Shown here piece after piece: positions 1-10,609 of a DNA stretch of 64,000 nucleotides. The translations under genes and the position numbers were made by a program. The number at the start of each line of letters is the position of its first letter. The first letter of the stretch is position 1. Source of the DNA: Saxidomus purpurata (Eukaryota; Mollusca; Bivalvia; Venerida; Veneridae); NCBI GenBank assembly GCA_022818135.1, contig JAFMSR010000002.1, forward strand, positions 48,151,706-48,215,705, read 5' to 3'. Below the pieces are notes generated by a model. That model was not told the origin of the DNA and searched no databases. It saw only the letters and a list, made by a program, of their open reading frames with translations.

Positions 1-24
1 CATTAATTTATTTCTTGCGTGCTG

Positions 25-560
25 TAAAACGATAATAGAGGTCTCCAATTCAAATGGACACCTCTTCAATTGAATTATAGATGTCTCCACATCAATGGAT
101 TTAAACCGCGCTACAAACGAATTTTTGATGTCTTTAAGTGATTTAATATTTTACAAAGCTCTCCAAATAATAGAGTATATGTAGATTTGGCATGATATCT
201 AAAATTGAATTTCACCGCGCTCAAATTGATTTAAAGAGGTCTCTTTTTGAATTCCAGACCTCTCTTATTTAATTTGTAGCGAGCTTTAAAACAATTAGAG
301 AGGTCTTCAAATCAATTAGAGACCTCTTCAATTCAATTACAGAGCTCTTAACAGTTAAAATATACCTTTATTTTTTATATTACTTATTAAATTGTAGAGA
401 TCTTCAATTCATTTATTGCGCGCTTTAAATCAAATTTTGATATCATTAATTGAATTAGAGAGCTCTCAAAATATTTAAGGACCTCTTCAAATATTTGAGT
501 ATATGTAGATTTGGCGTTCCATACACCTCGAGTAACTATTTTGCGGGGAACTGTAATTGT
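25..560. repeat. Degenerate AT-rich repeat array with GAGGTCT/GAGCTC motif
   Basis: A short motif resembling GAGGTCTCCAATTCAATT recurs many times in both orientations, so neighbouring copies pair as weak hairpins. A longer exact block (GAGTATATGTAGATTTGGC) occurs at 173-191 and again at 497-515, 324 bp apart, which suggests an old tandem duplication of a larger unit. The short ORFs crossing it are not credible as genes. Confidence 0.6.
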
Positions 561-976
561 AAAACGTATCAAATTTGTACTCCTGTAACTTTTTTGTTTA
601 TTGAACGATCTTTCTTTCCATATTTGCCATGTATATAAACCACATCCTGTATACTTTCATACCAAATTCAATGTTTTATGATATTTTTAAAGATTTTATA
701 GATATGGTCGTGTTTAATGAATAAAAATGCAGTTAGTACGTCCAGAAAATTGGCCGATAGTAATCTATATTTGTTTATATGTGTAACAAGCCGAGGGCCT
801 ATGACGCAGCAGATCCATTCAGTGAAAAATATACTCAACCCTGAATGGGTCTCTGTGCCTTATATATACTACCCTAATCCCCATCACATGTACATGGGTT
901 TTAAATTTGCATAATTATCAGTTTTATCGCAAAATAAAGAAAATATATAATGCTGCCGTATTTTTCAATATAAATG

Positions 977-1055
977 AGGTCTCATCCACAAATTCAAGCT
1001 AACATATTTGCTCTTATGGACGGACCTTTATAGAATTTGCTTCAAATCAAATAAA
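977..1055 (+). repeat. Interspersed repeat K, copy 1
   Basis: About 80 bp running from AGGTCTCATC through CTCTTATGGACGGACCTTTA to CTTCAAATCAAAT. It matches the reverse complement of 15111-15189 over its whole length with scattered substitutions, so the two are dispersed copies of one short family. Confidence 0.7.
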
Positions 1056-1073
1056 ATTCAATATATATCATTT

Positions 1074-1118
1074 ACTTGATCACGGACCTATATACACAGT
1101 GTAGGTCCGTGACTTGAT
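1074..1118. mobile_element. Micro-palindrome insertion 1 (31 nt, 7-bp direct repeat)
   Basis: The 31 nt at 1081-1111 form a near-perfect palindrome (left arm CACGGACCTATATACAC, right arm GTGTAGGTCCGTG). It is bounded exactly by ACTTGAT on the left (1074-1080) and ACTTGAT on the right (1112-1118). A close relative of the same palindrome lies at 40275-40308, also with a 7-bp near-repeat at its borders. The flanking duplication is what a transposition-like insertion would leave, but the unit is far too short to be an ordinary MITE. Confidence 0.6.
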
Positions 1119-1379
1119 AAATAGGTCGACCGAATATTACACCTTTGCTTTGGATACTGCATGTAGTAGCAAAAGTGGGGGCTGGATTTCAGGAGTGAAT
1201 ATTTGAGTATCTTTTACTATGATTTCTGTGAAATAAAATGCAAACTGTCATAAAAGATATGGCAATAAAATAATATTCTGATTACAATAGCCTGCTTATC
1301 CAGCCTTGAAGTGTCTATAGCATGGCATACATTCGATTTACAACAGTTGAAACAAAAAGACATAGAATATATAGGTTGT

Positions 1380-1495
1380 CAGACTATTCCCCCCAAGACA
1401 GTTCCTCCCAAGACGTTTCCTCCCAAGACTTCCCCCCCCCCAAAATGGGGGTGAAATGTCTAGCAATATGAAGACTTCCCCCCCAATATATTTCA
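1380..1495 (-). repeat. C-rich minisatellite, left inverted arm
   Basis: Repeated CCCAAGACGTTTCCTC-like units and C runs. The complementary strand is G-rich with several runs of five or more G, so G-quadruplexes are possible. The 86-codon minus-strand ORF here simply reads through the repeat. Confidence 0.7.
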
Positions 1496-2222
1496 ATATT
1501 AATAATAAATAAATGATTATTAAAGAAATGTCTAAAATATAAATGAATGAATATTTTTATAAAGATATTCTTTGAAGGAAATGAACACATAAGTGTAACT
1601 TGTATCATAATGAATATTTTAAAGTAACAATATGATGCGCCCATGTGTGATAAGTCATGTAAGACTATTTTTCCTCATGAAATTGAAAAGTGTGTACATT
1701 ACGTCATTAAAACTACATTTGAGTAAAACTTAAAAGATTTATCGGTATTGGAATGGTGATAATAATAGGATGATAAAGTGAGTGGTACTACAAGTGTTAT
1801 ATTATGATATTCAAATTTAGATATAAAAAATAATAATAATTTCATACCGTCATATTGAAAACTTTGTCTGAAAATAACATATATATAAGTCCAAATTCAG
1901 CACATATGATGCACATAAAAGCAAGCAATAAAATTTTGTTTAAATTATAATAATGGCATTTACCATACATCAATCAGTTACACTGAAATTGTCTTTTACA
2001 CCTCAGCATGCTCAGTACAATGTTGCTACAAACATTTGATACTTAACCATGATTAATTGATTGATGGCCCTTAATTGAGCTTTAACACCTTTTAAGGTGT
2101 TTTGCAATCAACAATTAATCACCCTTGATTAATAACCAATAAGTTTAAGTACTGGTTGGTTGTCCATTGATTAAAATCAAAGGTGCTCATTTTTAAAATT
2201 TGCTTTTGGAATAACATATTTA

Positions 2223-3574
2223 AACAAGAGCTGTCCGTAAGACAGCACGCTCGACTATTGTGGGTGTTTGCTAATAAAACAAAACTTTTATCAGTATAAC
2301 AGCAAAACAAAATTCTGCTAACTATTTTAAAAGTATAAACTAGGAAAGTTGAATCATAAAAAAAGACAAAATCTATAACTATAGATTTAATTTTTGATAA
2401 ATTAATTGTTTGATACAAAATTTACCCTGAACACTATTGCAAGGTTTGATATAACTACCATAAGTGGTTACTGAGATATGTGCATGATAGTACCTAGCAG
2501 GCAAAACTTTAACCAAATTTTCAAAGTCAAACAAGGGCCATAATTTGTACTAAACTTATACAAGAGTTACCTGACTTGACTGTGTGACACCCCTAGAGAC
2601 ATTAACGAAGTTTCAAGTCCATATCATAAGTGGTTACTGAGATATGTGCATGATAGTACCTAGCAGGCAAAACTTTAACCAAATATTCAAAGTCAAACAA
2701 GGGCCATAATTTGTACTACATTTTTTCAAGAGTTATCTGCCTTGATTGTATGACACCCCTAAAGACATGAACAAAGTTTCAAGTCAATATCATAAGTGGT
2801 TACTGAGATATGTGCATGATAGTACCAAGCAGGCAAAACTTTAACCAAATTTTCAAAGTCAAACAAGGGCCATAATTTGTACTAAATTTTTTCAAGAGTT
2901 ATCTGCCTTGATTGTATAACACCCCTAAAGACATGAACAAAGTTTCAAGTCAATATCATAAGTGGTTACTGAGATATGTGCGTGATAGTACCTAGCAGGC
3001 AAAACTTTAACCAAATTTTCAAAGTCAAACAAGGGCCATAATTTGTACTAAATTTTTTCAAGAGTTATCTGCCTTGATTGTATGACACCCCTAAAGACAT
3101 GAACAAAGTTTCAAGTCAATATCATAAGTGGTTACTGAGATATGTGCATGATAGTACTTAGCAGGCAAAACTTTAACCAAATTTTCAAAGTCAAACAAGG
3201 GCCATAATTTGTACTAAATTTTTTCCAAGAGTTATCTGCCTTGATTGTATGACATCCCTAAAGACATGAACAAAGTTTCAAGTCAATATCATAAGTGGTT
3301 ACTGAGATATGTGCATGATAGTACTTAGCAGGCAAAACTTTAACCAAATTTTCAAAGTCAAACAAGGGCCATAATTTGTACTAAATTTTTTCAAGAGTTA
3401 TCTGCCTTGATTGTATGACACCCCTAAAGACATGAACAAAGTTTCAAGTCAATATCATAGGTGGTTACTGAGATATGTGCATGATAGTACTTAGCAGGCA
3501 AACTTTAACCAAAGAAGCAACGCCGACGCACAAGTGACTGTAATAGCTCTCCATATTCTCCGAATAGTCGAGCT
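2223..3574 (-). mobile_element. Pearl/HINE-like tandem-repeat element A (166-bp monomers)
   Basis: Read on the minus strand, it starts AGCTCGACTATTCGGAG, then GCGTCGGCGTTG, then about 6.4 copies of a monomer. The conserved CATAAGTGG start recurs at 2459, 2625, 2791, 2957, 3123, 3290 and 3456 (period 166-167). It ends AGTCGAGCGTGCTGTC, a four-base loop, GACAGCTCTTG. This layout (short inverted GCTCGAC boxes, subterminal hairpin, internal satellite) matches the known bivalve pearl elements, regarded as non-autonomous Helitron/Helentron relatives. Family assignment is inference. Monomers differ little, so the array is fairly young. Confidence 0.8.
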
Positions 3575-3756
3575 AATAAAAATCATTTTGATGCAAAATC
3601 TTTTTAAAACCTGTTTAAATGTAATAATTATAATGTTCAATATCTTATTGTGTCTCATTTTTTACACACTGTAACATTTTTGTCAAATGTGCACATTCAT
3701 ATGCCATAATGAATTTGAAAACTTGCTTGTACATCAAATAGGAATGAAATACGGGT

Positions 3757-4397
3757 TTAGAGAGGTGGTAGAGTAGTTAATGCCCTTGACTACCAATCCG
3801 GAGTTAGGGATGTAATCGATTCAAACGATATCGATATATCAACGATACAACATTTTCGATTCGATATCGATTGCCGTTTTGAAAAATCGTATATCAAATA
3901 ATGTTATTCCGTGCAATGATCTACAGTTTCACGTTAAAAAATTCCATCAAAACTCAACCAGAATATAAACAATCACTCTACCCAGAGTACCGTGTTTTTC
4001 TAACAAATGATAATTTAATGAAATGTGGTCTCATAGGCAAAATAATTTCAGCACTGCAAGTGTTGATATAAACTATACACCAGAACCATATGTTTAGTAC
4101 AAATAAAGTAAAGAGATTTGGTAGAATATGTAGTCAGTGACTTTTTTACGCCCATGTTTCAATATAACGCTGTATCACCGATATTTATAAATTGATATAT
4201 CGATACAAAAATTTTAATCAATGACATCCCTATCCGGAGTCCCCTGTTTGAATCCCGACTGGGAATTTCAGTGTTTCCCACCCATCTAGAGAACCCTGAA
4301 GCAGTCTCACATGTATCGGTGTTATACACCGGGCATGTAAAAGAACCAAGGACTCTATTCGTAAAGAGCTAGTGTCTGCATTAATATATATAATAAA
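3757..4397 (+). mobile_element. tRNA-derived SINE, split by a hAT-type MITE
   Basis: The head (3757-3804) holds an A-box-like TGGTAGAGTAGTTAATG. The B box GTTTGAATCCC lies after the interruption, from about 4248. The body continues through GGGCATGTAAAAGAACCAAGG and ends in a TA/A-rich tail near 4397. Removing 3805-4232 and one target copy restores a continuous tRNA-like head, so the SINE was there first. Confidence 0.75.
3805..4232. mobile_element. hAT-type MITE (428 bp) with 8-bp target duplication
   Basis: TIRs read TAGGGATGTAATCGATT on the left and, reverse-complemented, TAGGGATGTCATTGATT on the right. TCCGGAGT is duplicated at 3797-3804 and 4233-4240. An 8-bp TSD and TAGGG ends are hallmarks of the hAT superfamily. 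There is no coding capacity, and the inside is rich in ATCGATAT palindromes. Confidence 0.85.
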
Positions 4398-5377
4398 AAA
4401 TACTTTAATTTGTTGTGTCTATGTGATTTATGTTTGTCTTTGGTGTTGACATGTTAATATGAAGTAAATTAATAAATATAAAATATGCAACTTGTAGACA
4501 CTCTCAAAAGTGTGGATAAAATGAAATTAAGCTTAAAATTTATTAAAATGTGAAGCATATTTTTGAAAAGAACAAATACCACCTATTTTAAAAAGTAAGT
4601 TGCTGTCTTTATAGTAAATTAGATAATATTTTATAATCCAATTAACACCTAAGCATGCTAAGTGAAATGACAGGTGTCAATCACTGCCATTCAAAAGGTG
4701 CTGATTAAATCACAGCCTTTCATAAATAAACAGGTAGGCATTCTAATGTACTGAAAATTTAAAACTAAAATTTTGAAATTTATTCACTGTTCATACAGTT
4801 AGAAATATTTTCTAACATGTCTAAGCAATATAACATTCTTTGTTAAACTCTAATGGGGCTTAAGTCAAATAATAAATGTTTTAATTACTAGTATATGAAC
4901 ACATGCAGAAACTTTTTTTTAGATAAAATATTTAAGAAAATGTATATCTATCTTCTACAAAAGTTTCCCATAATATTTCATTCTATATAATAGCTTATTG
5001 TTATAGTTTTACAAAAGATGTATGATTCTTATTTCATCTTCTGAACAAATAGCGTATTTATAAAGTCCTGTTATAACTTATATTAAGTTCTCTTAATAAG
5101 TCTGCAAAACAGAACAGTAAAATCTTACTCAAAAGTATCAAGAAAGTATCATAAAACCATTCTGTAACATGAAAATTATTCTGATGAATAATTGCTTTAA
5201 AAACCACAGGCAATAACCGAAAATAACTGTCATAATTTAAAAACTAGTGTGACGTTAAATTACTGCACTAGGAAATAGGTGTTAAAAGTTATTTAAACAC
5301 TTAAAATATTATTGACAGTTTCAAAAACAATTTAAACCTTAATTACATAATAAATCACTGTAATTAAGTGAAATGAA

Positions 5378-5489
5378 AATTGGGGGGGGGGGGGGGGAGT
5401 CTTGGGAGGAAACGTCTAGGGGGGGAGTCTTGGGAGGAAACGTCTTGGGGGGAAGTCTAGGGGAGGAAAAGACTTGGGGGGAAAGTCTG
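5378..5489 (+). repeat. G-rich minisatellite, right inverted arm
   Basis: Begins with an unbroken run of about 17 G and continues with GGAGTCTTGGGAGGAAACGT units. It is the inverted partner of 1380-1495 and a strong quadruplex candidate on the + strand. Confidence 0.7.
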
Positions 5490-5575
5490 GAATTCTTAAT
5501 TGATAAGTCAGTTTGATTCTAGTGGAATTAATGAAAAATTGGAAACACATGTATTATACAGAAAAAGAAATGGCT

Positions 5576-5628
5576 GAGCAGGGCCTTTGAGTGATAATCG
5601 CCCGGGTATGTAATAGAAGGCCCTGCTC
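5576..5628. repeat. Hairpin with 12-bp arms
   Basis: GAGCAGGGCCTT (5576-5587) pairs perfectly with AAGGCCCTGCTC (5617-5628) across about 29 nt. There is no clear target duplication, and the function is unknown. Confidence 0.6.
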
Positions 5629-6056
5629 CGCCATATATTATTCTATAAGTAGATCTAGCAAAAAAAAAGGTGAAATGTTAACGATATTTGGAATAATCAC
5701 TTGAAAAACTTCATATAGTCGTATGGCCTTGCAAACATCATAAGTAGACAATATTCTGAACTTATTATTTGAAATAAAAAGTTAAGTGTCACAAGATGTG
5801 TTAGAACTTGCGCAGGTCTCACCCTGGACCAATTTAGACAGGGAGTGACCACTCTTGCCCACCATGTTTAAAATGAAAATATTGTTTTTATCTGTTTTAG
5901 CTGTATATTTTCTCTTCTTAACTAACACTATCAACTTTTTATTTCAACTCTCACAAATACATGTATAGTATTACTTTTATTCTCCTTTACATTTCTTCCT
6001 TTTAAACTCTCGCACAGACACGCACCTGCACATAATACTCGAAAGAGGGTGTTGCA

Positions 6057-6058
6057 GT

Positions 6059-6107
<49 letters not shown>
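6057..6107. repeat. (ATAG)n microsatellite
   Basis: About twelve uninterrupted ATAG units about 130 bp upstream of the HADH start codon. Its length is likely to vary between individuals. Confidence 0.95.
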
Positions 6108-6234
6108 ACATGTTGACTATGACCTCAAGGCCAAAGCAGACCTTAAGAACATATTCTAACTCGGTTAAAGTAAAGTTTGGAGAAATTACCTCCCTTTGGA
6201 AGCTTCCTCACAGTCACAGGCCATAGTCCGTAAA

Positions 6235-6351
6235 ATGTCTCAAACTTTCAGGGTATTAGCGCGTTCTTTTTCATCGTCATCAACGAGAAAGGATGCCATT
6301 AAGAATGTCACCATTATAGGCGGTGGTCTAATGGGTGCTGGCATCGCACAG
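6235..6351 (+). CDS. HADH: Hydroxyacyl-CoA dehydrogenase, mitochondrial, first coding exon
   Basis: Thirty-nine codons from ATG at 6235 to CAG|GTGAAA at 6351/6352 (phase 0). The first ~20 residues (MSQTFRVLARSFSSSSTRK) are basic, serine-rich and free of acidic residues, as expected of a mitochondrial targeting peptide. The next stretch, NVTIIGGGLMGAGIAQ, is the N-terminal NAD-binding Rossmann strand and glycine loop (GxGxxG type) of short-chain L-3-hydroxyacyl-CoA dehydrogenase. That enzyme oxidises 3-hydroxyacyl-CoA to 3-ketoacyl-CoA in fatty-acid beta-oxidation in the matrix. The vertebrate protein has the same SxSSSS...VTVIGGGLMGAGIAQ arrangement, with a splice junction expected near this point (from memory). 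I found no later exon in the window, so intron 1 is either very long or the scaffold is disordered. Related 3-hydroxyacyl-CoA dehydrogenase paralogues are the main alternative. Confidence 0.88.
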
Positions 6352-6652
6352 GTGAAAACAATTTTCTAAATGAGTGTTTTTCCCTAAAGGTCAAAATTCA
6401 TAACGCCAAATAGCCTGTTGAACTGCAGTCGGATAGGCAGGGGCGTAGCTTGAAAAAAATAGAAGTGTAGGCACCTATTTTGTAGGGGGATTCGGGATGC
6501 TCCCCCAGGGGTGAAGAAATATTTTTTCACTTGTCCACGGACTAGTGAGATGTAAAAGTTCACTTGTCTGAGGTCAAAATTCACTTGTCCAGATTTCAAC
6601 ATGAAAACCAAAGTTATATCCTTAATCAAGGGCCAGGTTTAGATTTTTATTT

Positions 6653-6770
6653 GGCAGTGGCTAGAGTTATGGTACCGTAACTCTAGCCTCCGAGACTAGA
6701 GTTACGGAAGTTCCGTAGAGAAATCCTATGAGGATTGGCTAGAGTTACAGAAGTTTATAAAGGCATATGT
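6653..6770 (+). repeat. Left TIR of the 5.9 kb element
   Basis: Internally palindromic: GGCTAGAGTTATGG is followed by its near-complement CCGTAACTCTAGCC, and further CTAGAGTTACGG copies follow. Likely a cluster of transposase-binding sites (inference). Confidence 0.8.
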
Positions 6771-7450
6771 ATGTTGCTTTACATATGCATGGTTATGTAT
6801 TGTAAACTTAAATATTTCACCAGTAGAGTAGATCCGGGTAGTATCGGACACATTCGGCATTGATCGGCTCTCTACATACACAACTAAACAAGATCGTTGT
6901 CGTCTCATTATTGTCCAATCAAAGCACCCTGTACATTGCTTTAATTCGGTCGTGTTTTGCGTTTTCCGTTTATTTTCAAAGAATTGTTAAAAGGAATGAC
7001 AGGGGTTGATATCGGGTTGAAACGGACAAATACGTACTGAATCGGACACAGATTTCGGGGAAGATCGGACATGCATTCTGTATGTGGGGAGTATCGGACA
7101 TGCATTTGTTTTTTAAAAAAAAAGGTATTCATGTTTAATTTCTGCTTATGAAACATCACTTTAACAAATTTTCAATTTAAGTATGTTATATTCAATACTC
7201 GTACCTTAAATGTTATTATCAATAACCCAGAAATAAATAACACTTCATGTTTAATTTAAACCTTGAAAAGGCAAGACAATGTTATAGAACTATTTGTTTG
7301 AAATGACCCTTCACTTGTAATGTTAACATGCATTTTAAATATTAGGAGTTCTTTCTTTCATTAATTGATTCTATGTTGCAGAAACAGTTTCTGAGATCTA
7401 AGATTTTGTTTACACAAAGTTATTTTATTTTCATGCGTTTAGCACCACCT

Positions 7451-10157
7451 TCAGTCTTGATCATTTCTCGTTTTTTCTTTTCCGTTGCCTTTATTTCTCT
7501 TGCCCTTTTTCTCTCTTGTTTTTTCTCGCTCAATCCTTTCCTTTTCTTCCTTTTCTCTCTTTTTTTGTAGAAATATTTCATCAGACGTCAGAAGACGATG
7601 ACTTGTCAACTTTTTATTTGCTTTCTTTGGTTTCTGTTCGACAGGTTCAGGAAGCTGAAATTCATTATCAACTTCTTCTTTCCAGGACACCATGTCGATA
7701 TTAGCAATGGCGGTTTCATCTGTTGAGGACACTATTTCGAGCTGACCAGTTACAATAAGATCAAGTAATGATGCTGGATCATCAAGCAATGCAACTCCAT
7801 TCTCATCTGCTGTTGCAATAAGAGTTGCACCATGTGGCACACATGGGTTTTCATTCTCATTAGACTCTTCATTCAAAGAAGAAGCTGAAGTACTAGCTAT
7901 AGTTTCATAGTCAATAGCAGTTGCTACGAATTCACTCTGACTAGTACTGGCATCAATGCTTTTGTCAAATGGAACGGATGGTGCGAAAGCTGATGAGGGG
8001 ATCCTTGAGGGATTAAAAGGATAAATTCCACACACTTCAAACCCTTTCATGATGTTTTCTTTATTAACAGTTTTAATGTATGCTGAGTTAAAGAGCCTTG
8101 GCCATTCCCATTTTTAGCTCGACTTTTCTATGAAAAGGGGAGCTATCCTACTCGCCCCGGCGTCGGCGTCGGCGTTGGCGTCACACCTTGGTTAAGTTTT
8201 TCGTACCACCCCACTTTATTTCAAAAGTATTGGAGGTATGGCTTTGAAACTTACCATACTTGTTTACCATCATAACCTCCATCTATAGACAAGAGTACAT
8301 AACTCTGTCAAGGTTTTTGGCAGAATTATGGCCCTTTTTTGACTTAGAAAGTGTATTGAGCTTGGTTAAGTTTTTCGTACCACCTCACTTTATTTCAAAA
8401 CCATTGGAGGTATTGCTTTGAAACTAACCATACTTGTTTACCATCATGACCTACATCAACAGACAAGAGTACATAACTCTGTCAAGGTTTTTGACAGAAT
8501 TATGCCCCTTTTTACTTAGAAAATACATTGAATATGGGTAAAATCCACTTATTGCCTTAACCCTTTGAGATATTGCTTTGAAACTTTGAATGCTTGTTTA
8601 CATCATTACCCCCATCTGTAGGCAAGAGAAGGTAACTCTGTGAGGGATTTGTTTTAAAAATTAAGCCCCTTTATCGACTAAGAATCTTGGTAAAGTTTTT
8701 CGTACCAGTCCACTTTTTGACTAAACTGTTCGAGATATTACTTTGAAAGTTTGAATACTTGTTTACCATCATGATCCCAAAACATGGGCAGGAGAAGGTA
8801 ATTCTGTCAAGGATTTTATTTGAATTATGGCCCTTTTTGTCTTAGAAACTCAGTTAAAATTTAATTTTCATTCTTGTCCACTTGTTGACTTAACCATTTG
8901 AGATATTACTTTGAAAGTTGGAGTACTTATGTGCCATCATGAGACCTATCTGTAAGCAAGAGAAGATAACTCTGTGAAAATGTTTCTTGATTTGTACTTA
9001 GAAATTCCTAGTTAAAGTCTTGTGTGCCCTTAACTGTCAAAGTTTTGTTTTATTGGCAAGCACTAAAAAAGTCGAGCGCGCTGTCCTACTGACAGCTCTT
9101 GTGTAATGATATTATTCGGTGACCCGCTCATGAAGTCAGTACACTGACGATTGTATTCCCTCTGGAATGGTCCAAATACCGTTTTGTCTAGTGGATTCAA
9201 ATATTGCGTGGTGTGTGGAGGCAGTGCAAATAAATGAATGTTATTTTCACGGGCAAGACTAATCAAACCAAGAGTCTCATGGGAGCTATGGCTGTCCAAA
9301 ATGATAAGCTGGGGCCTCTGGAGACCGCAGTGTTTCAAGAAGTGGTCCTTGAACCATGCCACACCCAAAATGTCCTCCATCCATGCCTTTTTTTGAAAGG
9401 TATATTTGGTTCCATGTGGACCTTGTGCAACGTTGTATGCACGGAGAGCCTTTTCTGTTTGTCCTTTGACAATGGCCAGTGGAGGTATATCTGTACCCGC
9501 CGCATTAATACATGCCAAGACTGTTACGCCATCGCGACAATTACCAACCCGACCGGGGACGTTTCGCTGCCCAGTTTCCGCTAGTACCTTGGATGGCTTG
9601 TGTGTTAATGAAACATTAGTTTCATCGATATTCCATATAGAATTTGGGGAGTTGTGAAGGTTGAGCTGGGTAATTACATTACCAAGATCAGCAAAGTACT
9701 TGTTTGTTACTTCAATGTTAAGCATGCGAGCTCTTACCGAATTCAGTGGAGTTGGAGACCTTAAAGAGACATCTGGATGTCTTTTCTTAAAACCATCAAC
9801 CCAGTCCTTCCCAGGAACTCCATTACGGAAGGGTGTCTTAATTTTCATGGCCAGAGCAATACGAGATACTTTCATACACAAATGTGCCCTTGTAATACCG
9901 AATCCCATTTTACCTGCTTCCTTGATTTTGTCAGCTATGTCATTTTCCACCTCTAATGGAAGGACAGTCATTTTTCCGGGATTCGACCCTTCTGGAACCC
10001 TCCCGGTCACACGGTCATACAATGTTGATTTAGGGACTGAAAATTCCTTGGCCGCTGATCTTACAGAAAGACAACGAGCCTTGACGGCAGCTAGTGCACG
10101 CTCCAAGTTAGCCCTTTCATACTGGCATCTTACACCTTTAGACTTACGTGCCATCAC
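7451..10157 (-). pseudogene. psq-DDE (pogo-like) transposase, split only by an inserted element
   Basis: Part 1 (10157-9102, 352 codons): an N-terminal pipsqueak-type helix-turn-helix (residues ~15-55, ending VPKSTLYDRVTG), a CENP-B-type HTH around WVDGFKKRHPDVSL (residues ~118-131), and DDE catalytic motifs WNIDETNV and ILDSHSSH. The third aspartate is in NPLDKTVFGPF, 35 residues after the second (DD35D). Part 2 (8113-7451): KWEWPRLFNSAY through GIYPFNPSRIP, the usual post-catalytic block, then a lysine/glutamate-rich tail. Removing 8116-9100 joins the parts in frame as about 573 aa with no other lesion, so the gene was intact until that insertion. A possible AATAAA signal lies about 22 nt after the stop. 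As it stands, translation would stop inside the insertion at 9063. Confidence 0.9.
8116..9100 (+). mobile_element. Pearl/HINE-like element B inserted in the transposase ORF
   Basis: Starts AGCTCGACTTTTCTATG, then GCGTCGGCGTCGGCGTT, then diverged ~170-bp monomers (TTGGTTAAGTTTTTCGTACC at 8188 and 8362). It ends GTCGAGCGCGCTGTC, loop, GACAGCTCTT. Because it interrupts a codon of an otherwise open frame, its limits are known to within the T/T ambiguity. The host frame is restored with nothing gained or lost, so there is no target duplication. The same ends occur in elements A and C. Confidence 0.85.
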
Positions 10158-10609
10158 TCTGTTCAGAAAAATGATTTAAATATATAAGTATGCACCATTT
10201 TTGACTAGTCGCCAAGGTCATCAACCTTAAGGATATCACTGGGAGTGAGCAGTGGCCATTTTTGCGCGACACGTCGCAGGATGCATTTAGTAAAGTCAGG
10301 TAAATTGAAAACAGGTACATTTTTTTGTATCAGAGATAAACTTACATAAACACATGGACATTTCCTCAAGATGAGATTTAATTAGGTTTGCACATGTAAT
10401 GTATGATTTTATGAAGGCAAAGGTATTCAACAACAAATGAAATTATCTTTACGCCTGCAAATCTGGAATTGCGACAGGTGTGAAAGCTGAGACATTTACA
10501 CAGTTAATATTTCTCAGTTGGTATGCAAGACTACATTAAATTTTAGTCAATGTGTCAATATTTAATTTTTTATAACAGTAACTTTCATATATAGAGCAAC
10601 ACATTTGTA

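Larger units (their letters stand above)
1380..5489. mobile_element. 4.1 kb unit bounded by inverted G/C-rich minisatellites
   Basis: The left end (CAGACTATTCCCCCCAAGAC onward) and the reverse complement of the right end (CAGACTTTCCCCCCAAGTC) match, and each continues into copies of a ~16-bp unit like CCCAAGACGTTTCCTC. The inverted placement suggests terminal repeats of a DNA element. No target duplication is obvious and no transposase is encoded. The interior holds a tandem-repeat element (2223-3574), a SINE split by a hAT MITE (3757-4397), and AT-rich sequence in which I see nothing else. Confidence 0.5.

Noticed and set aside
1384..1644. 86-codon minus-strand ORF
   Set aside because: Reads through a C-rich minisatellite and AT-rich DNA; no domain.
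2459..3520. CRISPR-like array of regular repeats
   Set aside because: Monomers are contiguous 166-bp satellite units with no unique spacers, in a eukaryotic element.
5811..5880. Possible small gene near GCGCAGGTCTCACCC
   Set aside because: No open frame of useful length, and no match to the other repeats.
6384..6629. Minus-strand ORF with GQVNF repeats
   Set aside because: Follows short repeated ACTTGTCC words also present near 29900; likely repeat DNA and not protein-coding.
9234..10179. Plus-strand ORFs opposite the first transposase
   Set aside because: Antisense shadows of the minus-strand psq-DDE gene, which carries the recognisable domains.
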